Shown here: positions 7,513 to 15,664 of the stretch, piece after piece
How the letters are laid out: each line of letters starts with the position of its first letter
How positions within the stretch are numbered: position 1 is the first letter of the stretch
Assembly (NCBI RefSeq): GCF_042646425.1
Contig: NZ_JBHRTR010000054.1
Coordinates: forward strand, 1-64,000
Reading direction: 5' to 3'
Length of the DNA stretch: 64,000 bases
Source of the DNA: Marinibaculum pumilum
GTDB taxonomy: Bacteria > Pseudomonadota > Alphaproteobacteria > Ferrovibrionales > Ferrovibrionaceae
Made by a program: the position numbers and the translations under genes
The notes under the pieces: model-generated
The model's database searches: none
What the model was told of the DNA's origin: nothing
What the model saw: the letters and a program-made list of their open reading frames with translations, nothing else

Positions 7513-9105
7513 TCAGGCCGCCTTCGCCGCCCCCTCCGCTTCGGCGGGGGCCATGCGGATCAGGTGGTCGAAGGCCGAGAGGGCGGCCTTGGAGCCTTCG
7601 CCCATGGCGATGACGATCTGCTTGTAGGGCACGGTCGTCGCATCGCCGGCGGCGAAGATGCCGGGCACCGAGGTCTCGCCGCGGGCATCGACCTCGATCT
7701 CGCCGCGCGGGCTGAGGGCGATCGCGTCCTTCAGCCATTCGGTGTTCGGCAGCAGGCCGATCTGCACGAACACGCCCTCCAGCGCCACCTCGTGCAGTTC
7801 GCCGGAGGTGCGGTCCTCGTAGGTCAGGCCGGTGACCTTCGCGCCGTCGCCGGTCACTTCCGTCGTGCGGCCGGAGGTGACGATCGCCACGTTCTTCAGG
7901 CTGCGCAGCTTCGCCTGCAGCACCTCGTCCGCGCGCAGTCTGTCGTCGAACTCGATCAGGGTGACATGGGCGGTGATCCCGGCCAGGTCGATCGCCGCCT
8001 CTACGCCGGAATTGCCGCCGCCGATCACCGCGACCCGCTTGCCCTTGAACAGCGGGCCGTCGCAATGCGGGCAATAGGCCACGCCCTTGTTGCGGTACGC
8101 CTCCTCGCCCGGCACGTTCATCTGCCGCCAGCGCGCGCCGGTGGCCAGCACGATCGTCTTCGCCTTCAGCGCCGCGCCACCGGCCATCCGCACCTCGTGC
8201 AGGCCGCCCGCCGCGTTCGCCGGAACCAACTTTTCCGCCCGCTGCAGATTCATGATGTCCACGTCATATTCCTTGACGTGGTTCTCCAGCGCCGCGGCCA
8301 TCTTCGGCCCTTCGGTATGGGCGACGGAGATGAAGTTCTCGATCCCCATCGTGTCCAGCACCTGGCCGCCGAAGCGCTCTGCCGCCACGCCGGTGCGGAT
8401 GCCTTTGCGCGCGGCATAGATCGCCGCGGCCGCGCCGGCCGGGCCGCCGCCGACCACCAGCACGTCGAAGGGGTCCTTGGCGGCGATCTTCTCCGCCGCC
8501 TTCGCCGCCGCGCCGGTGTCCAGCTTCGCCAAGATCTGTTCCAGGGTCATCCGGCCCTGGGCGAAGGGCTCGCCGTTCAGGTAGACGCTGGGCACCGCCA
8601 TCACGCCGCGGGCCTCCACCTCGTCCTGGAAAAGGGCGCCGTCGATCGCCTCGTGCCGGATCTTCGGGTTCAGCACGCTCATCAGGTTCAGCGCCTGCAC
8701 CACGTCCGGGCAGTTCTGGCAGGACAGCGAGAAGAAGGTCTCGAAGCGGTAGTCGCCGTCCAGCGCCTGCACCTGCTCGATCACCTCCGGCGCTTCCTTG
8801 GACGGATGCCCGCCCACCTGCAGCAGCGCCAGGACCAGGGAATTGAACTCATGGCCCATCGGCAGGCCGGCGAACCGCACGCCGACATCGGTGCCGGCGC
8901 GGTTGATGGCGAAGGAGGGCCTGCGTACCCCATCCTCGTCGCGCTGCACCAGCGCGATCCTGTCGGACAGGCTCTCGATGTCCTGCAGCAGGCCCAGCAT
9001 CTCCTGCGACTTGGGGCTGTCGTCCAGGGCGGCGACCAGTTCGACCGGCTGTGTCACCCGGTCGAGATAGCCGCGCAGCTGTTGTTTCAGATTGTCGTCC
9101 AGCAT
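7513..9105 (-). CDS. ahpF: Alkyl hydroperoxide reductase subunit F (NADH:peroxiredoxin reductase)
   Basis: A 530-residue flavoprotein disulfide reductase that recycles AhpC using NADH. The N-terminal tandem thioredoxin-fold region carries the redox pair C129-Q-N-C132. The FAD domain starts with DVLVVGGGPAGAAAAIYAAR near residue 215, and the thioredoxin-reductase-type pair C345-P-H-C348 follows. All four cysteine positions coincide with those of enterobacterial AhpF. The NAD-binding motif VIGGGNSGVEAA and the terminal FAAGDATTVPYKQIV are intact. ATG 9105 has GGAGGA 7 nt upstream. The gene lies 129 bp downstream of ahpC on the same strand, is very probably cotranscribed with it, and is followed by a strong terminator. 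Confidence 0.97.
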   Translation of the reverse strand: MLDDNLKQQLRGYLDRVTQPVELVAALDDSPKSQEMLGLLQDIESLSDRIALVQRDEDGVRRPSFAINRAGTDVGVRFAGLPMGHEFNSLVLALLQVGGHPSKEAPEVIEQVQALDGDYRFETFFSLSCQNCPDVVQALNLMSVLNPKIRHEAIDGALFQDEVEARGVMAVPSVYLNGEPFAQGRMTLEQILAKLDTGAAAKAAEKIAAKDPFDVLVVGGGPAGAAAAIYAARKGIRTGVAAERFGGQVLDTMGIENFISVAHTEGPKMAAALENHVKEYDVDIMNLQRAEKLVPANAAGGLHEVRMAGGAALKAKTIVLATGARWRQMNVPGEEAYRNKGVAYCPHCDGPLFKGKRVAVIGGGNSGVEAAIDLAGITAHVTLIEFDDRLRADEVLQAKLRSLKNVAIVTSGRTTEVTGDGAKVTGLTYEDRTSGELHEVALEGVFVQIGLLPNTEWLKDAIALSPRGEIEVDARGETSVPGIFAAGDATTVPYKQIVIAMGEGSKAALSAFDHLIRMAPAEAEGAAKAA

Positions 9106-9234
9106 CTTGGTTCCTCCGATCGGGGCGGATGCACCGGTGGCGGTCATGTGAGGGGATGGCCGACCCGCCGGCGCATCCCGGCCGCGCGCATTACGCGACC
9201 GGGACCGCCGCAGGTCAGACGAACCGGCGGGCGC

Positions 9235-9798
9235 TCAGATCTTGCCCACCAGGTCCAGGGACGGGGCGAGGGTCTTCTCGCCTTCCTGCCACTTCGCGGG
9301 GCAGACCTCGCCCGGATGGTTACGGACATACTGCGCGGCCTTGACCTTGCGCAGCAGTTCCTTGGCGTCGCGGCCGACACCGCCGGCATTGATCTCGACG
9401 ATCTGGATCACGCCGTCCGGGTCGATGACGAAGGTGCCGCGGTCGGCCAGGCCGTCCTGTTCGATCATCACCTCGAAATTGCGGCTGATCGTGCCGGTCG
9501 GGTCGCCGACCATCGTGTAGTCGATCTTGCCGATCGCCGGCGAGGTGTCGTGCCAGGCCTTGTGCGAGAAGTGGGTGTCGGTGGACACGCTGTAGATCTC
9601 GACGCCGAGCTTCTGGAACTCGGCATAATTGTCGGCCAGGTCCTCCAGCTCCGTCGGGCAGACGAAGGTGAAATCGGCCGGGTAGAAGAAGACGACCGAC
9701 CACTTGTCACGCAGGTCGGCATCGCTGACCTCGAAAAACTTGCCCTGCTTGAACGCCGTGGCCTTGAACGGCTTCACTTCGGAATTGACCAAGGACAT
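9235..9798 (-). CDS. ahpC: Alkyl hydroperoxide reductase subunit C (2-Cys peroxiredoxin)
   Basis: A 187-residue typical 2-Cys peroxiredoxin, the same length as enterobacterial AhpC. Peroxidatic C47 lies in FYPADFTFVCPTELEDL and resolving C166 in HPGEVCPAKW; the C-terminus ends in SLDLVGKI. It reduces hydrogen peroxide, alkyl hydroperoxides and peroxynitrite and is recycled by the AhpF encoded downstream. The ATG at 9798 has GGAGAG at 7 nt; a TTG one codon upstream is an unlikely start. A 5-bp hairpin (9819-9832) and a Fur-like 7-1-7 palindrome (9906-9920) sit in the divergent region shared with the ydbH-like gene. I found no clear four-half-site OxyR motif. Confidence 0.97.
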   Translation of the reverse strand: MSLVNSEVKPFKATAFKQGKFFEVSDADLRDKWSVVFFYPADFTFVCPTELEDLADNYAEFQKLGVEIYSVSTDTHFSHKAWHDTSPAIGKIDYTMVGDPTGTISRNFEVMIEQDGLADRGTFVIDPDGVIQIVEINAGGVGRDAKELLRKVKAAQYVRNHPGEVCPAKWQEGEKTLAPSLDLVGKI

Positions 9799-9905
9799 CA
9801 AAACTCTCCATCTCTGAACGCTGTCGCCAGCGTCTGACTTCGCGGTGTGCTTGCGGGCCGTGCCGCGCCGCAGCGATCATTGTGCGCCGCATCACGTCCT
9901 CGCAG

Positions 9906-9920
9906 TGAGAATTAGTCGCA
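9906..9920. promoter_or_regulatory. Fur-like 7-1-7 palindrome upstream of ahpC
   Basis: TGAGAAT-T-AGTCGCA resembles the 7-1-7 inverted repeat recognised by Fur-family repressors (TGAGAAT-N-ATTCTCA, or TGCGAAT-N-ATTCGCA in many proteobacteria): the left half is exact and the right half is one mismatch from the second variant. It lies 107 bp upstream of ahpC and 86 bp upstream of the ydbH-like start. Iron- or peroxide-linked Fur-family control of ahpC is plausible but unproven here. Confidence 0.35.
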
Positions 9921-10005
9921 CTCAAAGCACTTGTGAAATCGTTTGTCCCGATCAGACCGATTGGCGGGACCTATCGGCCGCCGTGAATTGTTCTACCCTG
10001 CACCC

Positions 10006-13000
10006 ATGCGATGGCTCTGGATCATCCCCGCGGCCCTCTGCGGCCTCCTCCTGGTCGCGGCCACAGCTTTCTGGTTCGCCCGCCTGCCCCTGGCGAACGG
10101 GCTGCTGGCGGCGGCCCTGGACCGCGCCGGCATTGCCGGCGCGGCGGAGGTCGTGCGGCTGGACTGGGACGGTGCGGCGCTGCGCGACGTCGACCTGGGC
10201 GGCCATCGCGCGGAGCGGATCGAGATCGCCTATGCGCCCCGCGACCTGGTCGCCGCGGGCCGGGTCGACGGGATCGGGATCCATGGCCTCCGCCTGTCGG
10301 TCGACCTGACCGCGGACCACCCGCTCGGCCCCCTGCCCGACCGGCTGGCCGCCCTGTTCGCAGGCGACCCGACCGCGCCGCCGACCGCCGGGCTGCCGGC
10401 CCTGCCGGCGCTACGGCTGGACGATGCCCGCATCGCGCTGCAGACCGCGCGCGGCGCGCTGGAACTGGCGCTGACCGGCGGCATCGCGGCGCCGGATGCC
10501 ACCGGTGCGCAGGCCGTCGACCTGTCGCTGGTGAGCCGGCCCGGCGACGGCGCCGAGGGCAATCGTGGCCTACCGCCCAGGCTGGCCGGCCGGCTCCAGG
10601 GCATCTACATCCCCGGCGACGGCAATGGCACCGACCTGTCCCTGATCCTGTCCAGCGGCGACAGTCCGGCGGCAGAAGGCCTCGACCTTGCCGCAGAAGC
10701 CGCCATCGCTGGCGGCGACCTGTCCCTGTCGCTCGACCTGTCCGGCGGCGCGCCGGTGGCGGCGGGCCTTGCGGGCCTGCCGGCCGAAATGCAGCCGGCG
10801 GCAGGCCGGGTCGGGCTGGACGCCGCGGCGACAGTGCCGGCGGAACCCGTCCTGGCGGGCCATACCGGCCGCCTGCCGGCCCTGTTGCGCGCGGCCGATG
10901 CCCGGCTCGAGGTCGCCGGCCTGTCGCTGCCGGGCCGGCTGCAGGGGCTGGACCTGCAGGCCGCGGCACGGCTCGACCCCGGCAGGCAGGACGGCCGGCT
11001 TCTGCTGCTGCCCGCCCGAATCTCGGTCGCCGTCCTCGACCCGGCCTGGCTCGCCGGCCTCGGCCTGCCGCAGCCGGTCGCGGCCGCGCTGCAGAGCGGC
11101 GGCACGATCGACATCGGCAGCAGCGGCCCCGCGCCGGTGGTCCTGACCCCGGACCCCGCGACCGGCCTTGCCGGCGGTGCCATGGCCGCGGTGCTCGACA
11201 TCGAGGCAGGCCTCACGGCAGCGGCCGGGGGCCGTCTCGGGGCCCGGCTGCAGGGGCAGGTGCGGGCCCCGTCCGACGCCCCGGCAGCAGAGGCGGCGGC
11301 ATCGCCACCGGTCACGGGCAGGATCGGCGGGCAACTGACGGCGACGGACCTGGACCTGCCGGGACTGGCGAATGTCGCGGCCGCCAGCCTGCCTTTCGCG
11401 GCACAGCTGCAGGCCGAGGGGCTGGCCGTCGACCTGCAGGCACCCCTTTCGGCCGAGGGCCTGCGCCTGGCGCCGACCCTGGCCGCGACGCTCGTGCCGG
11501 CCGGCTGGGAGGAGGTGGTGTCGCGGCCCTTCGACCTGTCGGCGGCCGGCGCGCAAGGCCGGGACGCCGGCCTGTCGGCGACAGGCGGGGGCTGGCGGCT
11601 GACCCTGCCGCCGCAGCTCCGGCTCCAGTCCGGTGCGACGGTGCTGGAGGCCGGTCTGGACGGCAGCATCGCCTTCGGCGCGGACGGGCAGCCGGCACAG
11701 ATGCAGGTCGATATCGCCGATGCCGGGCTGCGCGCGCTGCCGACCCCCGCCGGAGAGGTCCGGTCCCTGGCGCTCTCCGGCAGCCTTCAGGGTGCGCCCC
11801 GCGCGATGGCCGGCGACTTCCGGCTGCGCGCCGACCTGGATCGACTGGATACCGCCGGCGCGGCCGGCAGTCCTGCGCTGGAGGCGGAGCTGTCGGCCGG
11901 CCTGGCCTGGGACGAACGGGCCCTGACCCTGTACCTGACGGCACCGGGCAGCCTGGTCGCGTCCGGGCTCGGCGCGCCGGACGGGCCGCGGGTGGAGCGG
12001 GCGGCGCTGACCCTGGCCGATGTCAGCCTGGCGCAGACGGCGGCGGGGCTGCAGCTGACCGCGGACGGCAGCCTGGCCCCGCTGCAGGCCGACCTTGACG
12101 GCGACGGCCGGTTCGACGACCTGCAGGCACAGGCGGAGCGGATGCACCTCGACCTGACCCTGCCGGGGACGGGCTCGCCGCAGGGCCGGGTGCAGCTCTC
12201 GGGCCTCCAGGCTGCGCTGTCCGGGCAGGGGGTCGCACTCGACGGCGGGGCGGCAACAGTCGACCTGGCAGACGGGATCGCCAGCCTCGACATGACCGGC
12301 GGCGGGCTGCGCTCCACTGCGCCCGCGCCCCTTTTCCCGCCGCTCTCGATCACCGGACAGGCACGGCTGGGCGCCGCCGAGGCAACCTGGCGGGCGCGGC
12401 TGCGCGGCCTGAACGGCGCGTTGGAGGCGAACCTCTCCGGCCGGCAGGACCTGGCGCAGGACCGGGGCACGGCGCAGATCCGCCTGGAACCCCTGCGCTT
12501 CGGCGCCGGCGGCGTGCAGCCGGGCGACCTGAACGAATCCCTTGCCGTCCTGGAGCAGGCCGGCGGCAGCCTGTCGGGCCAGGCGGACCTGAAACTGGGT
12601 GCGGGCATCGACGGCAGCGCCCGGCTGCGCCTCTCCGATATCGGCTTCACGGTGGCCGGCACCATTGTGGAGGGGCTGGACCTGGAGCTCGCGCTGGACC
12701 GGCTGATGCCGCCGGCGAGCCCGCCCGGCCAGGCCTTCTCTGTCGACCGCATCGATGCCGGGGTGGCCCTGCAGGACCTGACAGGCACCCTGCGGCTGCA
12801 GCCGGCGGCCGGCGGCAGCGAGCTGCTGGTGGAGCAGGCGCAGGCCGCCTTCCTGGGCGGCCGGCTGCGGCTGCAGGATGCGGTGATCGACCCGATGGCG
12901 GCCCGCTACGACCTGGCGCTGCAGCTGGAGGAGGTGGACCTGGAGCGGCTGCTGGCGCTTGCCGACATGGAGGAGGTGTCCGGCACCGGCCGGATCAGCG

Positions 13001-13398
13001 GCACCATCCCCGTCACCGTGGCCGACGGCACCGTGGTCGTGCGCGACGGCGCGCTGGATGCCCTGGCGCCCGGCGTGGTCGCCTTCCGGTCCGATGCGGC
13101 GCGCCGGGCGCTCGCCTCCGGCGGCGAACAGGTCGACCTGCTGCTGCAGGCGCTGGAGGATTTCCATTACGACGTGCTGCGGATGACGGTGGACAAGCCG
13201 GCCGACGGGGAGAGCCGGGTCTTCCTGAAGCTGGAGGGCAGCAATCCCGCGGTGCTGGACGGCCATCCCTTCGTCCTGAACATCAGCCTCACCAGCAATG
13301 TGGCGCCGCTGCTCGCCGCCCTGTCGCGCGGCACGGAGATTTCCAGCCGGCTGGTGCAGCAGCTGCTGGGCGGGCTGGTCGCCGGCGCCGCCCGATAG
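10006..13398 (+). CDS. ydbH: YdbH-family AsmA-like intermembrane phospholipid transport protein
   Basis: A 1130-residue protein with one N-terminal membrane anchor (about 3-25, MRWLWIIPAALCGLLLVAAT) and a long periplasmic body made of repeated short beta-strand units rich in Leu, Asp and Gly, the composition of AsmA-like beta-taco proteins. The C-terminal 250 residues, including GRISGTIPVTVADGTVVVRDGAL, match the conserved YdbH end domain. In E. coli YdbH, with TamB and YhdP, is needed for phospholipid movement to the outer membrane and works with the lipoprotein YnbE. The two genes immediately downstream encode YnbE- and YdbL-like proteins in the same order, which strongly supports the call. 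ATG 10006 is taken because it starts directly at the anchor; its RBS is poor. Confidence 0.88.
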   Translation: MRWLWIIPAALCGLLLVAATAFWFARLPLANGLLAAALDRAGIAGAAEVVRLDWDGAALRDVDLGGHRAERIEIAYAPRDLVAAGRVDGIGIHGLRLSVDLTADHPLGPLPDRLAALFAGDPTAPPTAGLPALPALRLDDARIALQTARGALELALTGGIAAPDATGAQAVDLSLVSRPGDGAEGNRGLPPRLAGRLQGIYIPGDGNGTDLSLILSSGDSPAAEGLDLAAEAAIAGGDLSLSLDLSGGAPVAAGLAGLPAEMQPAAGRVGLDAAATVPAEPVLAGHTGRLPALLRAADARLEVAGLSLPGRLQGLDLQAAARLDPGRQDGRLLLLPARISVAVLDPAWLAGLGLPQPVAAALQSGGTIDIGSSGPAPVVLTPDPATGLAGGAMAAVLDIEAGLTAAAGGRLGARLQGQVRAPSDAPAAEAAASPPVTGRIGGQLTATDLDLPGLANVAAASLPFAAQLQAEGLAVDLQAPLSAEGLRLAPTLAATLVPAGWEEVVSRPFDLSAAGAQGRDAGLSATGGGWRLTLPPQLRLQSGATVLEAGLDGSIAFGADGQPAQMQVDIADAGLRALPTPAGEVRSLALSGSLQGAPRAMAGDFRLRADLDRLDTAGAAGSPALEAELSAGLAWDERALTLYLTAPGSLVASGLGAPDGPRVERAALTLADVSLAQTAAGLQLTADGSLAPLQADLDGDGRFDDLQAQAERMHLDLTLPGTGSPQGRVQLSGLQAALSGQGVALDGGAATVDLADGIASLDMTGGGLRSTAPAPLFPPLSITGQARLGAAEATWRARLRGLNGALEANLSGRQDLAQDRGTAQIRLEPLRFGAGGVQPGDLNESLAVLEQAGGSLSGQADLKLGAGIDGSARLRLSDIGFTVAGTIVEGLDLELALDRLMPPASPPGQAFSVDRIDAGVALQDLTGTLRLQPAAGGSELLVEQAQAAFLGGRLRLQDAVIDPMAARYDLALQLEEVDLERLLALADMEEVSGTGRISGTIPVTVADGTVVVRDGALDALAPGVVAFRSDAARRALASGGEQVDLLLQALEDFHYDVLRMTVDKPADGESRVFLKLEGSNPAVLDGHPFVLNISLTSNVAPLLAALSRGTEISSRLVQQLLGGLVAGAAR

Positions 13399-13526
13399 CC
13401 GGGCGGGAACCGGCTTCGCCGCCGGCGCGTTTCGCTTCGCTGGAAGGGCAGGCCCCCCTGTGCTAGCCATTCCGCAGGGCCGACAGGTGACGGGCGATGC
13501 GCCCGGGCGCGACCACGGGAACAGCC

Positions 13527-13769
13527 ATGCAGCAGATATTCCCCATGCAGCAGATCTTGGGATGCCAGTCCTTCCGTCGCGGCGGGCCGGCGATCCTTGC
13601 CGCCGCCGCCGCACTGGTGCTGCTGGCCGCCTGCGAGCCCACCGTGCGGGTGGAAGCGCCGCGGGAGCCGATCACCATCAACCTCAACGTCAAGCTGGAT
13701 GCCGATGTCCGCGTGCGCCTGGAAGAGACGGCCCGCAAGGACATCACCAGCAACCCGGACATTTTCTGA
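13527..13769 (+). CDS. ynbE: YnbE-family outer membrane lipoprotein
   Basis: An 80-residue lipoprotein. The signal peptide (about 10-38) ends in the lipobox LLAAC, so the mature protein begins CEPTVRVEAP and has about 43 residues. The mature part contains ITINLNVKLDADVRVRLEE, the conserved beta-strand segment of YnbE. In E. coli YnbE multimerises by beta-strand stacking and is thought to bridge YdbH to the outer membrane. The start is ambiguous: an 11-nt repeat (ATGCAGCAGAT) gives in-frame ATGs at 13527 and 13545. It lies 128 bp after ydbH and 72 bp before ydbL, on the same strand. Confidence 0.85.
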   Translation: MQQIFPMQQILGCQSFRRGGPAILAAAAALVLLAACEPTVRVEAPREPITINLNVKLDADVRVRLEETARKDITSNPDIF

Positions 13770-13841
13770 GGCATGACGCGAATGGCCCCAGGGACGCAGC
13801 CGCAACCGGAAAACAGCATCGACAGGGAACGGGTGAGCGCG

Positions 13842-14180
13842 ATGACGAGCCGACGCCTCTTTCTGGCCGGCCTGACAGCTGGCGGACTGGCCGCCGCGCT
13901 GGCGGCCCCCCGCAGCGCCGCGGCGCAGACGCCGGAGGAAATGCTGCGCGCAGGCACCGCGGGCGAGCGCTTCGACGGCTATATGGAAGCGCGCGACCCC
14001 GGCGCCGCGTCCGCGGTGGCGGCGATCAACGCCAAGCGGCGGGCGGTCTACCAGGAACGCGCCACCCAGCAGGGCGTCCCGGTGGAAGCGGTGGCGAAGG
14101 TTTATGCCGGCGAGATCATCAACCGCGCGCCGCCCGGCAGCTGGATCCTGCAGCAGAACGGTTCATGGGTGCAGAAGTAG
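13842..14180 (+). CDS. ydbL: YdbL-family periplasmic protein (DUF1318)
   Basis: A 112-residue exported protein. The N-terminus TSRRLFLAGLTAGGLAAALA is a twin-arginine-type signal with a likely cleavage after AAA near residue 28, unusual because E. coli YdbL uses a Sec signal. The mature domain has the DUF1318 hallmarks VAAINAKRRAVYQERA, then VEAVAKVYAGEIINRAPPGSWILQQNGSW. In E. coli YdbL acts as a periplasmic chaperone-like factor that limits YnbE multimerisation. It is the last gene of the ydbH-ynbE-ydbL cassette; a TetR gene starts 40 bp downstream and may be read through. The ATG at 13842 is chosen at the twin-arginine motif; an upstream ATG at 13773 would add 23 residues. Confidence 0.87.
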   Translation: MTSRRLFLAGLTAGGLAAALAAPRSAAAQTPEEMLRAGTAGERFDGYMEARDPGAASAVAAINAKRRAVYQERATQQGVPVEAVAKVYAGEIINRAPPGSWILQQNGSWVQK

Positions 14181-14220
14181 GCCTGCCCCGGACCGGCGGC
14201 GGCGCTCGACCAGGCCGGCC

Positions 14221-14979
14221 ATGAGCCGGTCCCGGCGGGAGGGCAGGGACCGCAACGGCGAAGGGCGCGGGGGCGAAGGACGCGGAGGCGAGCCGCGCGA
14301 CGGCGAGGAACGCGACCGGTCGGGCCGCCGCGGCTACCATCACGGCAATCTGCGCGAGGCCCTGATCGAGGCGGCGCTGGAGCTGATCGCGGCGAAGGGC
14401 ACCGGCGGCTTCACCTTTGCGGAGGCCGCCCGTTCCGCCGGGGTCAGCCCGGCCGCCCCCTACCGCCACTTCCGGGACCGCGACGCGCTTCTGGCCGATG
14501 TCGCCCTGCAGGGCTTCGAGCGGTTCGGGCAGGCCCTGGCCGATGCCTGGGACGATGGCCGGCCCGACCCGCATACCGCCTTCGAGCGGCTGGGACGCAC
14601 CTATCTGGCCTTCGCCCGCAGGGAACCCGCCTACTATTCCGCGATGTTCGAAAGCGGCCTGTCGCTGGACGACCATCCCGACCTGCGCCAGGCCGGCGAC
14701 CGCGCCTTCGGCATCGTGCGCCAGGCGGCCGAGGCGCTGGCCGCCACCCTCCCCGCCGGCCGGCGCCCGCCGGCGATGATGATGGCGCTGCACATCTGGT
14801 CGGTGTCGCATGGCATCGCGTCGCTGTTCGCCCGCGGCGATGCCGGCCGCCGGCGGCTGCCGATGAGCCCGGAAGACCTGCTGGAGGCCGCCCTGCTGAT
14901 CTACCTGCAGGGCCTGGGGCTGCACTGGCCCGGACAGGCGCCGGACGGCTCCCCCGACTCCCCCCCTCGCGACGGCTGA
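14221..14979 (+). CDS. TetR/AcrR-family transcriptional regulator
   Basis: A 252-residue regulator. The first 35 residues are a highly charged Arg/Gly/Glu repeat-like leader (RNGEGRGGEGRGGEPRDGEE), then a TetR DNA-binding domain (about 40-95: NLREALIEAALELIAAKGTGG followed by the SPAAPYRHFRDRDALLADVA recognition helix region). The C-terminal domain (AYYSAMFESGL, ALHIWSVSHGIASLF) fits the TetR_C_33 ligand-binding family. It starts 40 bp after ydbL with a weak RBS. A 21-bp palindrome 72 bp downstream of its stop, in front of the DUF2852 gene, is a candidate operator for it. Ligand unknown. Confidence 0.85.
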   Translation: MSRSRREGRDRNGEGRGGEGRGGEPRDGEERDRSGRRGYHHGNLREALIEAALELIAAKGTGGFTFAEAARSAGVSPAAPYRHFRDRDALLADVALQGFERFGQALADAWDDGRPDPHTAFERLGRTYLAFARREPAYYSAMFESGLSLDDHPDLRQAGDRAFGIVRQAAEALAATLPAGRRPPAMMMALHIWSVSHGIASLFARGDAGRRRLPMSPEDLLEAALLIYLQGLGLHWPGQAPDGSPDSPPRDG

Positions 14980-15050
14980 GCGATTTTCCACCGCGATGCG
15001 CGATTCTGCATCTCCCGCCCTTGAAAGGGCACGCCGCAATGCGCACATCC

Positions 15051-15071
15051 GTGAATGTTAAACACATTCAC
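15051..15071. promoter_or_regulatory. Palindromic operator-like site between tetR and the DUF2852 gene
   Basis: Perfect 8-bp arms GTGAATGT and ACATTCAC flank TAAAC. The size, AT-rich centre and position 29 bp before the DUF2852 start fit a TetR-family operator. The region 14980-15100 holds no gene, and this palindrome is its main feature. Confidence 0.5.
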
Positions 15072-15100
15072 ATTGGAACTCGGGCACATCGGAAATTGGG

Positions 15101-15565
15101 ATGGGCGTAGCAGCGAAACTGGACGATCTGGGCAAGGGCGCCTGGATCGCGGTGATGGTCCTGGCCTTTGTGATCTTCTGGCCCGCGGGGCTGGCGATCC
15201 TGGCCTATCTGATCTGGAGCGGACGCATGGGATGTTGGAAACGCGCCAAGTGGCAGGACATGGGGCGCGCACGGGGACGGTGGCACAATACCGAGCGCGG
15301 CTCGGGCGGCTTCCGCTACGAAAGCAGCGGCAACACCGCCTTCGACGAATACCGGGCGGAAACCCTGCGCCGGCTGGAGGAGGAGCAGGAGGAATTCCTG
15401 TCCTTCCTGGACCGGCTGCGGCAGGCCAAGGACAAGGCGGAGTTCGACCAGTTTATGGCCGAACGCCGCGGCGGCCGCCCGCGGCAGGAGCCGGAGCCGC
15501 CTGAGAGCCCCGCCCCTGAGAGCCCCGCCGCCGGCCCGGGGCCGGCCCCGCAGATGGGCAGCTGA
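15101..15565 (+). CDS. DUF2852 membrane protein
   Basis: A 154-residue protein matching the alphaproteobacterial DUF2852 family: a hydrophobic N-terminal helix (about 14-40, WIAVMVLAFVIFWPAGLAIL) and then a cytoplasmic region with SSGNTAFDEYRAETLRRLEEEQEEFLSFL and a charged helix around KDKAEFDQFM. The C-terminal 30 residues are a low-complexity Pro/Glu/Ala tail (PEPPESPAPESPAAGPGP). The family's role is unknown. The gene lies alone behind a palindromic site and is convergent with the AhpD-like gene. ATG 15101 has CGGAAATTGGG just upstream. Confidence 0.85.
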   Translation: MGVAAKLDDLGKGAWIAVMVLAFVIFWPAGLAILAYLIWSGRMGCWKRAKWQDMGRARGRWHNTERGSGGFRYESSGNTAFDEYRAETLRRLEEEQEEFLSFLDRLRQAKDKAEFDQFMAERRGGRPRQEPEPPESPAPESPAAGPGPAPQMGS

Positions 15566-15595
15566 ACGGCCAGACCGCACGCAATCGAACGGCAT

Positions 15596-15627
15596 GGCGC
15601 CGGTCCTTCGCAGGAAGGGCCGGCGCC
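15596..15627. terminator. Long GC-rich stem-loop between convergent genes
   Basis: GGCGCCGGTCCTTC (15596-15609) pairs with GGAAGGGCCGGCGCC (15613-15627) through about 14 bp with one wobble and a 3-nt loop. It lies between the DUF2852 stop (15565) and the convergent AhpD-like stop (15665). It has no U-tract on either side, so it is a probable bidirectional termination/3'-end structure, not a canonical intrinsic terminator. Confidence 0.55.
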
Positions 15628-15664
15628 TGCCATGTCCGGACCGGTCAAAGCCGGGCAGCCACCG

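Noticed and set aside
9799..10005. OxyR site upstream of ahpC
   Set aside because: No spaced ATAG-type half-site series could be found; only a Fur-like palindrome was supported.
10570..13614. 1014-codon open frame antisense to ydbH
   Set aside because: Low-complexity Arg/Gln/Gly composition and no domain, typical of an antisense shadow in GC-rich DNA.
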